From positions 18,839,287-18,903,286 of the forward strand of contig OZ022589.1 in the NCBI GenBank assembly GCA_963669155.1: 64,000 bases of DNA, given 5' to 3'. The stretch comes from Arbacia lixula (Eukaryota > Echinodermata > Echinoidea > Arbacioida > Arbaciidae). Under the pieces are notes generated by a model. That model saw nothing but the letters and a program-made list of their open reading frames with translations. It was not told where the DNA came from and did not search any database. Both the position numbers and the translations under genes were made by a program. Positions 1-11,627 of this stretch are shown piece by piece. Position 1 is the stretch's first letter. The number at the start of each line of letters is the position of its first letter.

Positions 1-968
1 AATCTGAAGTTAAAGAAGTCAGTTGCAGATGGCAAGTCATTTATGTAAATAAAAAATAATGTAGGCCCTAATACAGAGCCCTGTGGAACAGCACATTTTA
101 TCAGCCTTTTCTGTGAAGAAGTTTCTGTGTATTTCACAAACTGATAACGATCTTTCAAGTAACTTTCGAACCATTTAAGTGGGAGACCACGGATACCATA
201 ATGTGATAACTTCCGAAATAATATTCCATGATCAATCGTGTCAAACGCTTTCTGGAAACCCAGAAATATTCCAAGTGTTAACTGACCCTCATCCATTGCT
301 TTTAACACTGAATTGATGAGATTGACAAGGGACAATTTTGTGCTATACTTCTTTCGAAACCCATACTGATGCCGGTATAAGATATTGCAATTTTCAAGAA
401 AACTTATAAGGCGGATATTAACAATCTTCTCTAAGACCTTACCTAATACTGGGAGCACTGATATTGGTCTGTAATGTCCAGAATCATCTTTACTGCCTTT
501 CTTAAAAAGTGGGGTTACTTTTGCTGTTTTCATCTCATCAGAAAATTTACCACTGGCTAATGACAGATTGAATATATGTGATAATAGTTCCGACAAAACA
601 GGAGCTCCATCTTTAAGCAGACGCACTGGAATATTATCATGACCACAGGCCTTTTTTATATCTAGGGAACGAATGAGATCTAAGACTTCCTGTTTAGTCA
701 TAGGTTTCCAGAATAAGGATTGCTCTACACAATTACGTAGATAGTCATGAATTGAATGATCAGAACTTGGCAACGCTTCAGCTAATTTTGGACCGATGCT
801 TGAAAAGAAATCATTGAATTCATTTGCAATGTCCTTTTCTGACGTAATTACTACTTCATTTCCATCAATCATTTTGATAAGTTTGCCCACAGTGGTACCT
901 TTGATTTTCGTATTTTGCCCGTTTAATGTATCATTGATAATTTTCCATGTCTTACTTGTATTATTTTT
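1..968 (-). pseudogene. Reverse transcriptase domain portion of the LINE ORF2, cut by window edge
   Basis: In the frame that is offset by one base from the endonuclease part, the reading is open from about 968 down to base 1. It begins NNTSKTWKIIN, a linker typical of these elements, and runs through the RT fingers and palm. The motif A region reads GIFLGFQKAFDTIDH: the position normally held by the metal-binding Asp is Gly (codon GGT, plus-strand 258-260). PQGSVLGP (motif B) is at about 89-66 and the reading ends in DLPSATDFFNF at the window edge. Motif C, thumb and C-terminal zinc region would lie outside the window. Confidence 0.87.
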
Positions 969-1134
969 TATTATTATTCAACAAAGTACTATAACATGCA
1001 CGTTTCGCAGTTTTAAGAACTGTTGTTAATGTATTGCGATAATTCCGATATATTTGCAAAACATTCACATTATAGTTGGATTTCTTCACTGCTGAATACA
1101 ACTTATATTTCTTATGGATCGACTTGTAAATACC

Positions 1135-1833
1135 TCAAGTTATCCATGGCTTTTTAGGAGTGCCCTTAACCCTGTCCCCCGTCCCTACTTTGATAGGTGC
1201 ATGCTTGTTGCAAATGTCATTAAACACAGAACAAAAGTTGGAATAAGCTTCATTCACATCATCACAATTTTGGATGCATGACCACTCTTGCTCAGCAAGC
1301 TCCTGAGCAAATGCATTCACATCACATTGTTTATAACATCTATAATGTATTCTTTGGTGACATCCTTCTTGTTTTCTTGTACAATTTGACAAGATCATAC
1401 AAGTAGCAAAATGATCAGAAATATCACTTTCTATAACGCCTGAATGACTGTCACAAGTATCCACATTTGTGTATATATGATCCAATAAAGAGACTGATTC
1501 ACTCGTAACTCTAGTTGGAGATACAATTTGCTGCTCCAGACCAAAGCAGTGCATTGCTGTTAAAAATCCATCTGACAAGATGTCCTTGTTCAAAAGGTTA
1601 ATGTTAAAATCTCCAAGTAATATACATTTACGCCTCTCTACTTTTATATTTTCCAATATTTGTAAGAGGTCTTCTTGAAATGCTTTTATATCTGTACTCG
1701 GTTTTCTGTATATTACACCAACGACGGCTTTTTGGTAATCTCCAGTTTCAATTTCAAGCCAAAGTGATTCTGCATGTACTAATGTGATTGCCCCTAATGA
1801 GTCCACAATTGGGTCTCGATGTGATACTATCAT
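1135..1833 (-). pseudogene. Endonuclease (EEP) domain portion of the LINE ORF2
   Basis: An open stretch of 232 codons that begins inside the endonuclease domain. GVIYRKPS, GDFNINLL, the TR...LLDHIYTN block and the SDH block near the domain's end are present, so the C-terminal catalytic His region is kept, but the first half with the catalytic Glu is absent. It ends KKPWIT followed by TGA. The same frame continues as GIYKSIHKKYKLY, which is how intact elements of this type read (an Arg or similar codon in place of the stop), so the TGA is a nonsense mutation, plausibly CGA to TGA. The Met at 1833 is not a genuine start. Confidence 0.85.
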
Positions 1834-1940
1834 TACGATCGGGTACGTGCAGATACGTTTGGATACCTTCCGAGTATTAAAGACGCCTCTGCAGGAACTG
1901 TGTCGCGTGAAGCTACGGACATAACGTCCTCTTTGTTTAA

Positions 1941-2065
1941 TTAGTGATTGTAACTGTTACGACGAGCCACCAAGTGCGCCAGTGAGAGGAGGAATACCAT
2001 AAGGTCTGCTACTCCGAGTGACAGAAAGACCACGGTATAGGATCCAGTGACGTCGTAAATGAAAC
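1941..2065 (-). CDS. MCT-like gene, last coding exon (helix 12 and stop)
   Basis: This 125-bp exon encodes residues 508-548 and the stop TAA at 1943-1941. The acceptor is TCTTCACAACAG before GTTTCATT, phase 1, matching exon 3. It reads GFIYDVTGSY followed by a hydrophobic stretch of about 20 residues (helix 12) and ends ARRNSYNH. The YD-x-TGSY motif directly before helix 12 is a hallmark of MCTs, which is what identified this exon, as it is too short to stand out as an ORF. Intron 3 (3037-2066) is 972 bp. I see no convincing AATAAA on the minus strand before the LINE at about 1835, so the 3' UTR may run into the LINE or use a variant signal. Confidence 0.87.
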
Positions 2066-5000
2066 CTGTTGTGAAGACAATACGTAACGAGGACATTACA
2101 ACCAACACACTGAAATTATGTTAGACATCAATGGAAAAGATGATACTGTCATTATTTGACCAAAGGAAACAAGTAGCCAAAGATGACTTTGTTGTAAATG
2201 AACAAAATGTACCTGTCAATTGCATTGGCACTATTTCAATACCACATCATGTTAGATTGAATATCTCGAGGTAAGATGATTAGTTCTCCAGATTGTGTCT
2301 GTATCAAGGGAAATGCTGGGTGCAACCTAAGAGTACCAATAACCCATATATATTTATGTGAATATGTGAAACAGCACAGACAGGGGTAAACACTTTGACC
2401 GCTTGGCCACTGGCATCGCATACTCAAGACTACCTGTGCCAGATTAAAATTAAATTTCTGGGATTGGCGCCACGGGTTGGGTTAATACTGTTGCTACTAG
2501 AAGCCTCGTCGGTAGACCTATGAAACCGGTGTCATAACTTAGATAAAAAAACACACAACAATAAACCTCAGCAAGTTCATCTGAAACATGCATACGTAAA
2601 ATGTCATGAAATTGTGATGCAATTTAGTCCTACGTTTTATTTTTTTTACCACGATTCCTGATCAATTGTTTTGTAGTTTTATGAGCGCGAGAACATGCCG
2701 TCAAAGGTCATGATACCTCTTGCCAAATTATTTTCATTCATATTGCGACACCGTTACCAGGAGAGGAACATGGAATGGCTGCTTTCTGTAATAAGTATAT
2801 TGGTAAGATGATCAACCTGTCCTGTAATGGGTTAGAGATACATTTAGGCAATTGTGAATAGTTAATTATCTTGAATTATAAGATGCAGTTTTATGTCTTG
2901 CTATCATTGCTGTCGTGACATTTATATTACTTTCGCCCCTGTGTTTGTTATTATTATTATTATTGTCATTATTATTATAATTATTATTATTATCATTATT
3001 ATTATTATCATTATTATTATTATCATTGAGCACATACCTGACATCATTTGTCCAGAGGAAATCCCAATGCCAAAGAATACATAGGTCCAGCTTAACGCTG
3101 ATGGAAAATTAGATGGATCATTAATGGCAAGCTTCGCCGTTACTATTGGGAACGCGTCTATTCCAAATAGCAGTATGGCCTGGACGAATGCCATGATGCT
3201 CATACCCCAAAACGAGGTGACCAGAGGATCGAGGAAGAATAACACGGAGGACAGCATGTTGCAGACAGCGAAATATACCATCACGTTAGAGCCGAGTTTG
3301 TCCACGGCAAGGAAGAGGCAGCGGCCGATTAGTCCACTGGCTCCAGCGATCGTAGACAGTAGGACCGCCTGAGGAGCGGGGACACCCAGCCACTCCGCGT
3401 GAGGAACGAGGAACAGAAACCAGCCATACATGCCATGGGCGAAGATAAAACTTCCAACGATCATGGCAGAAAGTAGAGGTTCCTTGTAGAATATAAGAGA
3501 TTTTGCGAAGTCTGTCAGCTTTCTGCGCGTACTGTTTGACGAAGCATTGTCTTCGCACTCGCACGACACACTCGCTCTTCCCGGGAGCATCAATTCTTTC
3601 TCCTGGTTTACTTCCGAGTTATCCCGACCTTTCTGATGGTGGTTGTCACAAAAATTGGCTGACGTGAAAACTATCGTGCAAAGATTACGCACACGTTCTG
3701 CACAATCAACGTCTTTGTCTACATCCTCATTGGTGGTACATTCTAAGTACCCAGTTAATCTAGTACGCTCACTTGGCCGTTCTTCTTCTCGTACCACTCC
3801 GGCAGTGTGCCCGATCTGAAAGTTAGGATTAGATACTGGAATAGCTCTCCTATCTGCGGTGGTATCCACAGGACATTCCTCACTTCGATTCGTTCCTCCT
3901 GGATGCGGTTCATCATTCCTGTTCCCAAGGTTACGCTGCGCTTTGGAAGCGCGGGGTCGCACGGTCGCTCCGCACGCTGCGACATTAAGCAGCAATCCTC
4001 CCATGATAAGGAACGACCCGTGGTAGCCGTACGCCTCAAGGCAGCTTTCAACCACGGGAGGCAAGGCGATCGCACCCACTGTTACGCCGAAGTTTGCCAG
4101 GCAGACGCAAAAGAAGAACGCTTCGCCAAAGTGAAGATTTAACTCCACAACCACAGGGAATCCCGTCATACTCATGCTGAAACCTACAAGACACGTAGAA
4201 GAAATAGACGTGAACATGGCATAGATTATCGTATAAAATAGTGTAATGTTTTTCTTAAACAGGTGTCATTTAAAGATAAAGCCAAAACTACGAAATACAA
4301 ACGAAAGGACCTTAGATTTAACGGACTTGAAGCTTAGGTTTTAATGGAATCATACTCATATCTTTATTGAAATAAATTGCCACCCTCAATGACCCGCACT
4401 CATAAAAGTCGCTTAACTTAAGTGTTAATCAACTGATATTAGTTTAACCTGGTACCAATACCCGTTGTTTAAACTGGCACAAGTACCAGTTGATACGCTA
4501 CTGGTACGTCCATTTGGTTTGATGGGGTTTAGGTATCCAAATTGAAACTGGTACTAGTTGATTTCACTTAAAATAAACTAATCCAAATCTTTTATCATTG
4601 ACCACTAAGAATACATTCCTGGTACTAGAACCTGTGGATGTCATTTGGATCAACGGGCGTATATTTACAAGTTGATTCCACTTTACACCAATTTACCCAA
4701 TTTCTATAACTATGCGGGTAAGTTGATACATATGTTTACGTTTTTTTTTTACAGACAATGTTATGGTTTGATGAATGTGCTCACATATGCGTGAAATTCA
4801 ACATTTAAATTATGTGTTGAAATTGTGCAATAATACATTGCCATTATTTCGATGTACATTGCATTTTCATATCAAATATCTGGACAGTGTTCAGTTTTCA
4901 TTATGTTTAGATGACTCATTGTAAATCTAATCTATAACAAAAATGTAAAAAGCAATGCGGTCTGTACACGGTGTCTCTAAAAAAGTAAACCCAATTTCAA

Positions 5001-7750
5001 CAGCAAATTTTCAGAGAACTATAAAATATTCATACATTATGTTTTCATGGTTAGATAGTCCAATAAGTCCTCTGTCTAATGATACCACTTAGGTTATGTA
5101 ACTCTCATGCATGACTGAGCATGATTCAACTTACTGAATGGGTGTGAAATCATTACTGTGGCAAGCTATTTCTTGCTATTGTCATGCATTTAGGGCCTAT
5201 TTCAAGTTAAATGTTTGTCACACGTTAGGCCTCTGATTAAATCATTAAATCAGTGATGATTTAATCACAGGCCTAACATGTGACACACATTTAACTTGAT
5301 AAAGTCCCTGAATGCATGACAATAGCAAGAAATAACTTGTCACAGTGAAGATTTCACACCCATTCACTAAGTTGAATCTTGCTCAGTCATGCATGAGAGT
5401 TAGATAACCTATGTGATGTTATTGGACAGAGGACTTATTGGACTATCTAACCATGAAAAATGATGTGTAAATATCTTATAGTTTTCTGAAAATTTGCCCT
5501 TGAAGTTGGGTTTACTTCTTTTAGAGAGACCCTGTATAGCTCTTTACCGTTGCAGGTTGCGGTTAAACGGGTTTAATTAAGATACACTGGTCACTGCAAA
5601 TCACAAATGTGGTCTTGCTTAACACGCAAGCACTACGGTAGATCTGTACCTGTCGAGGTTGTAGATACTGACCTATTGCAATGTAGCAGACTGCCAGTAG
5701 TGATGTGTTTCGGATGTAGGGACTGATGATCATCAATCCTCCCGCACCCAGCCCTCCAGTGATGGCCAAGACTCTCGTATTAAACCTCGTCATCAAGAGC
5801 TTCACGAGGGGAGCTGAAAAAAACAACAACAGTAACTCTGATATCATGATGAGTCAAGTTCACAGCATGATGACGTAACAGTCGTTATCAATGTTTGGTG
5901 TGGTGTGTTATTCGACTCAGGAAGCTTGCATAAATGATCAATTCAAATCATATTACGGAGAACGTGGACATTTCAGATTCAGTTTAAATGGGTTATCTGC
6001 GAGATGTTATCAACCACATTTGAAAAAAAAGATGATTAATTTCACATTAAGCCTATATTCACCACCAATTAAACCTTTCTTCCCCCCCCCCCCCCCCCCC
6101 ATTTAAAATATTACGGAAAACGTGGAAATTTTAGATTCAGTTTAAATGGGTTTTCTGCGAGATGTTATCAATCATATTTGGAAAAAAAATATGATTAATT
6201 TCACATTAAACGTACATTCACCACAAATTCAACCTCCCCCCCCCCCCTCCCCTTCCAACAACAACACGCACACACCTTTACCGGGACTGAGTTGTTGCAG
6301 TACAGTGTGTCAGTTAGAACAGTGTTGTTATTAATGTAATAGTAATTTCTTTCTTAATCAAATAACGCAGTACTCCGTGACAAATAGTCTAGTCAGTCAA
6401 TAAGATTAATCAACTAGTCATTTGAAATATAGTAATTTGATACTGTTATTCATTATAAGGTGCACTGTACTGTGTCAGACTTCAGTTTCGGTTTACTTTT
6501 ATTTCATATTTCACATACCAGAAACAAAAATGGTATTACATAACTGCACAATGTACGTATTACACTGAATACAATGTAAATGCAATAGAAGGTACATTTA
6601 TTCTTTGTATGAGCTTAAGATGACATTTTGAAGATAAGATGAGACCGAGTTTATAGTGAAATATGGGGAAATATATTAGAAAGCTGAGCTTGTATTATAT
6701 AGACTCCTTGGTTTGAGTAAAACACAGCTTTTGCATTGATATCTCATATTGATAACAGCTGTTTGGATAGTTGTGAGCAATTTGCATTAAAAAAAAAAGT
6801 TGTTTACGGCATGTGTTATTCGAGTGTTACACCAGGGAAGTATTAGGAAGGAGTAGAAACTCGAGCATAATATATTCAAACATCTGTAAGGGTTCTAAAG
6901 CGTGCTCATGAATGTCAAAAGAATTCCATAATCATGACAATGCTTTGATGTTCCATGTGCCGAGCCGACATTTACCTGAAGTCAACTTGAAAAGAAATTT
7001 CTTTAATTTCCCATTTGTCTGTAGACGTTTGTTTTTTTTACAAAATTTGTTTGCAAACTATAAAGAAGTTAACGGCAGATAATGACAGATCCTTTACTCT
7101 GCTTTTGTTTCGAAAAGTATTGAGGAATAATTAAAAATCGGACATATAAGCTATTTGTATTACTTACAAAATTGACCAATTTTTTTACTTTCCGACATCT
7201 TGTGCATTTGGGGGATTCAACCACTCTCAAAATGATATATTAAGCTGTGTATTATCATTAACGGCGTTTGTGTGTGTTTGCGTGCAGCAGAGATATTTTA
7301 CTGGAAAAACTTGTTTATTTGTGTTTGCTGATACCTGTTGTGCTCATGGAAGTATTAATGCCATTAACAGAACGGGACAAGCGAAATGAGACTGTACACT
7401 TCTTTCTCTCTCTGAGAAGCCGTTGCCACGCATTTATGTTCATAATTGTTCAAACACCTGAACAGCACCTGTTGAGAACACCATAACTTTTCAGCGGCTT
7501 GGCACATGGGTTCAAAGGAAGAAAGTTGCTTCATATCCTTCCATAACACATCCCTGGTTACACGCGCTCTTTCGCTTTCGGATTATATACCAATGAACTC
7601 ACATTATCTATTATGCTTTATTGTACCGTCAACATCATGCGGAAACAAACTAGGCTGAAAATGCAAATCATACACTAATCATAAAAAAACTAAATCACTG
7701 CGCAATCGTTTTTCTCACCCCCCCCCCCCCCCCAAAAAAAAATAAAAAAA

Positions 7751-7785
<35 letters not shown>

Positions 7786-8822
7786 AGATAAATGAAAAAA
7801 TGGGAACGACACGCTGGAATTTCGACTGGCAAAACATAAATTCGATTAGCATCCTAAATCCGCTTACCAGTCATTTAAACATTCTCGATATATGAAAAAA
7901 CGAATCGAATGCTTGATAACGAACACCAAGTTGGCTGGTGAGTAATAGTTTAAAGGGAATATACTGTACAAAAGAAGACAAAAGAATTGAAATAAAAAAT
8001 GATTGTGCAAATTTCTGTGAAAAGGAAAAAACAATGAAAATGAGAGTTATTGCAACAAAACAAAAAGCAGGAAATACATAAAAATACAATATGACTAAAA
8101 AGAGCTCAATTAAACTGACGGCAGTTAAAGATCAGTAGTGTGGAACATATTTGTGTAGATACTTTTATTTAGCTATTGTTGTTGTTTTTTTATCTCGAGG
8201 ACTTAGAGGAAATGGCATATTGAATTATTGGCGACAAAATCTAGCACATAAAAAAAACCGTCGATTTTTTTTTCAAGATATCCATACATCATAAGCGGCC
8301 TAGAACTAACTTGAAAGGCTTTTTCTTTACGATTATGAAACCAAGTTCATGTCCCTTAGGGTAAATAATGGAGAATAACACGAATTTGCGTATAATATTG
8401 TTAATAACGCTCGCAACAAACCAACAACCATCGGGAAATACGATTTTGAAACACTTGCTAATTCAAAATGACCTTTAAAGCCACCAATTGTCAAAGTTTA
8501 TAAAAAATTTCTGATGAAAGCAACATGTTTTTCTCTGAGAACAATGAATCGCTGGAATTGGATTTTTGATGATCTGAAGGAAATAGTATTTAATATTCAA
8601 TTAGAAGAATTATTCAAAAAGATTTTTTTTTCAATGATCAACACGATCCACGAAGGATCGGATGCCTTAATCAAATGTCACAACTCTCAACAGGGGCAGA
8701 AGTATATTTTGGCCAAGGGAGGATGGGGGGGCGGGGGGTCAGATATGCTAGCGAGTAAGTTTTTCCGCGCGGATCTATTTCAGCACCACCCGGGCTCGCT
8801 TTGTGTGTGTGTGTGTGTGTGT

Positions 8823-8857
<35 letters not shown>

Positions 8858-11566
8858 AGGAGGGCGGTAGTGGTTTTGTTTCTGTTTTGGTGTGCACTCG
8901 GGCAATTATTACCCCTTTTATTACCCACCTTTTTTAATTGGCGAAGGGGGGGGGGGGGGGGGTTAACCGGCATGCTATATGCTATAAACATGGAGTAAAA
9001 TAGTAAATAGGACTCAGGAACCGTAACAATATCAAACTGTTTTGATGAACCTGCCGTAACTAATACAATGACTCATTGAAATTTGAAAGATGAATTTAAT
9101 TTTACCTCATTGTTTTGCACGATTGAATACTTCATATCTCGAGAGAAAGATTGTTTTCGTGATGTCATTACATGTACAAGATATTTTGATGACTATTCAA
9201 CGTATGTGATGCTTAACACAGTGAATTACATCAGTGATTTTAATGAAAGGGCTCTCTGAGGTAATTTTTCCATTTTTAAAATAAATTTTAGTTATGAACT
9301 CAGTATAAGTTCGAATTCACGAAACATTGTGGCACCTCTCCCAGATCCCAAATGACTCAAGCTGCTTTCTAAAAGTGCTATAATTGCTAACTAACCCTAA
9401 TTTGGAAAAAAAATGTATTTATGTAACCTTTTCAGTCCTCTTTACATTCGAATTTCCTTGCCAATTATAGAGTTGCTCAATTTAGGGCTGCTTTAAGTCA
9501 CTAGTTAGCACTTCTGTCACTCTTTTACTAACTGCCAACGTGCCCACATGACCAGAGGAATTGTTGATTGGTGGTGGTGGTGAAGTTAATGGTGATGAAA
9601 ATGCTGACGACATTGATGTTGATGAATGCTCTAGTGGTAAGGAATCACGATTATTGTGATGATCGTGATGATGTTCTGTGTTAATCAGTCAGAGCCGTTC
9701 TCCGTTATCGGATAATGAACAAGTTCTCCGAAAATGGAGAATATGTCGCAATCATCGAGCCTCCCTCGGTTCACCTACTTTCGCCTACGCGTGCAAAGTG
9801 AACGGCAAACCGCGACCGTTATCCAAATAAATGATTTGAAAAAATCATATTAAAAATGCCACCGGTTAGATTATCGTGTAAAGGAAGTATGTTAACTAAA
9901 CAGTATTAACGTTTCATCACGAAAAATTAAAAGATGATCTATCCGGTGGAACTTTTGTTATTGGCAAAATAAATCCGTACCCGAGCATTCAATTTTCAAA
10001 TTGTGATGCAGATAGCCTTATTCAATACGTCGGGATTATTATTCGTCAAACACGTACAATACACATACCCATTTACCGTAGCGGTTAATGCATGCGCTAT
10101 GCACACCAGCCCACTCATCGAAGCTAGCATCGCGATCCTACTTGATCGTTAGCAGTTATTCAGCTTTCTTTGTATTATCGCTTTAGCTACAGTCCTATTG
10201 GAAATATGATCCATTATTTTATGATGTTTTCGTAACATGAAAACATCAGTTGATGGGAAATATTCTTCAGTGAACAAGTGCTGCAATCGATCGCACAGAG
10301 TCTGCACGTACACAGTTGAGGAAAACACATCTGCAGCGGAATCCAAAGGAACAGCTACCGGGGAGCGCCGGGGTGCTGTCTCTGTCACCTCCGCATGTGC
10401 CGCTTGCTTGCAGTCGAACTTCGTAGCTCTATTTAAATTGCCCGCTCCAAGCAAAAGTGAGTTTATCGAGGAAAACCCGTGGTTTCTGAAAGCAGCCCAA
10501 AAGCGGCACCATTCCTATTTTGTATGTGAGGCTTGCTGCAAGCATTTCAGTCGTGTTGTGATAGGGACTTCGGCTTCAAACTCGCAGCGCGCACACATAG
10601 TTTTCAATTTCGAATAGTACAGGCAGCCTGGAAGGAGAATACGATCTAACGGCTCAATGCGAGCCGTTCGCATCGAATTATTTACGCACCACCGAATATG
10701 CTCCAATAATGGATAATACTGTACATGTAGTTGATTCGCCGTTTCGGGCTAAGGGACTTGGCTGTTAATGTTGATTTAGATTTTTTTTATGTCGATGGTC
10801 GTGTTGATGATTGCGATGATGGTGCTAACTATGATGGTAATAATGGTGGTGCTTCTATAGAATGATGTGGATTATTATGATGAAGAATATGATACATGAT
10901 TTTAATGATGTTGTCTTGCCTGATGATTCATCAGTCACCATCTTCGTACAATCTATTACTACCATATAACAATCGTCCACATCAATTTGATAACATTGTC
11001 ATGCACATCATTAATGCTACCACCACCACCACCACTACTATCATCAATACGTCAATGTCTTGTGAATTGTCAATACCAAAAATGCCAATGGCATACTGAT
11101 TCAAAAAATCACTCCTGAATTGAGTAAAAATTTTAAATAAAGAAATATTTTTGTGTGTGTCAATAGTGTCTCAATAAAATTCTAATTACCCTTTACTAAA
11201 AGTCGTTGGATAGCGAGCGACAAGATAAGCTCTGATTTATTTGTCTTTTGAGAAAGTATTGTTATTAGGCCTAATCGAGAACCAATGTTTGATCTTTTTC
11301 ACGGACTCAAAGCTTCCATTTGATCTAATAGATCTCAAAATTGAAATTTGGTTTTGAATATCTAATTTAAACATACAACAGGGGGAAGGATATGTAGACA
11401 ATGATTTGCCAAGGCTCGTCCGAAGAACTGAGAATTATGTATTAAAGAGAGGACTGGATAGATTTCATGATTATGTAAAATATGTTAGGACAATTTCATA
11501 CAAAGTGTCGCTTCTTAAATAGAAAGAGTTTCTAGAAATGTCCATTTTAGATGGAATATATATACA

Positions 11567-11627
<61 letters not shown>

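Larger units (their letters stand above)
1..1835 (-). mobile_element. Non-LTR retrotransposon (CR1/Jockey/L2-like), 5' truncated, inactivated
   Basis: Read on the minus strand this is the back half of an endonuclease domain (about 1833-1380) followed by a reverse transcriptase domain (about 720-1), which runs off the window before the YxDD motif. Recognisable endonuclease blocks are GVIYRKPS, LLGDFNINLL, LLDHIYTN and SDH. RT blocks are VTPLFKKGS, YRPISVLP, QYGFRK, KAFDTIDH and PQGSVLGP, in the usual order. The N-terminal part of the endonuclease is missing, so the copy is 5' truncated near 1835, typical of LINE insertion. The copy has decayed: an in-frame TGA at 1137-1135, a one-base frameshift in an A-run near 970, and a Gly in place of the first catalytic Asp. 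The clade is inferred from motif style only. Confidence 0.9.

Noticed and set aside
3007-3037. Extension of the MCT reading frame past 3038 into an isoleucine/methionine-rich tail
   Set aside because: A canonical donor at 3037-3032 matches a phase-1 acceptor at 2066 leading to helix 12; the tail is the translated ATT microsatellite.
8514-8998. Open frames around the GT microsatellite
   Set aside because: They are Cys/Val and Thr/His repeats from GT/CA translation with no domain.
9360-9530. A further foldback element around GCTAACTAACCCTAATT and TTAGGGCTGC...AGTTAGCA
   Set aside because: Only a few words match and not in consistent inverted order; too weak to call.
10149-10706. Overlapping open frames on both strands as a zinc-finger gene
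   Set aside because: A few Cys and His residues occur (CEACCKHF, MCARCEF) but not with C2H2 spacing repeated, and the frames are interrupted. It is inside the transporter intron.
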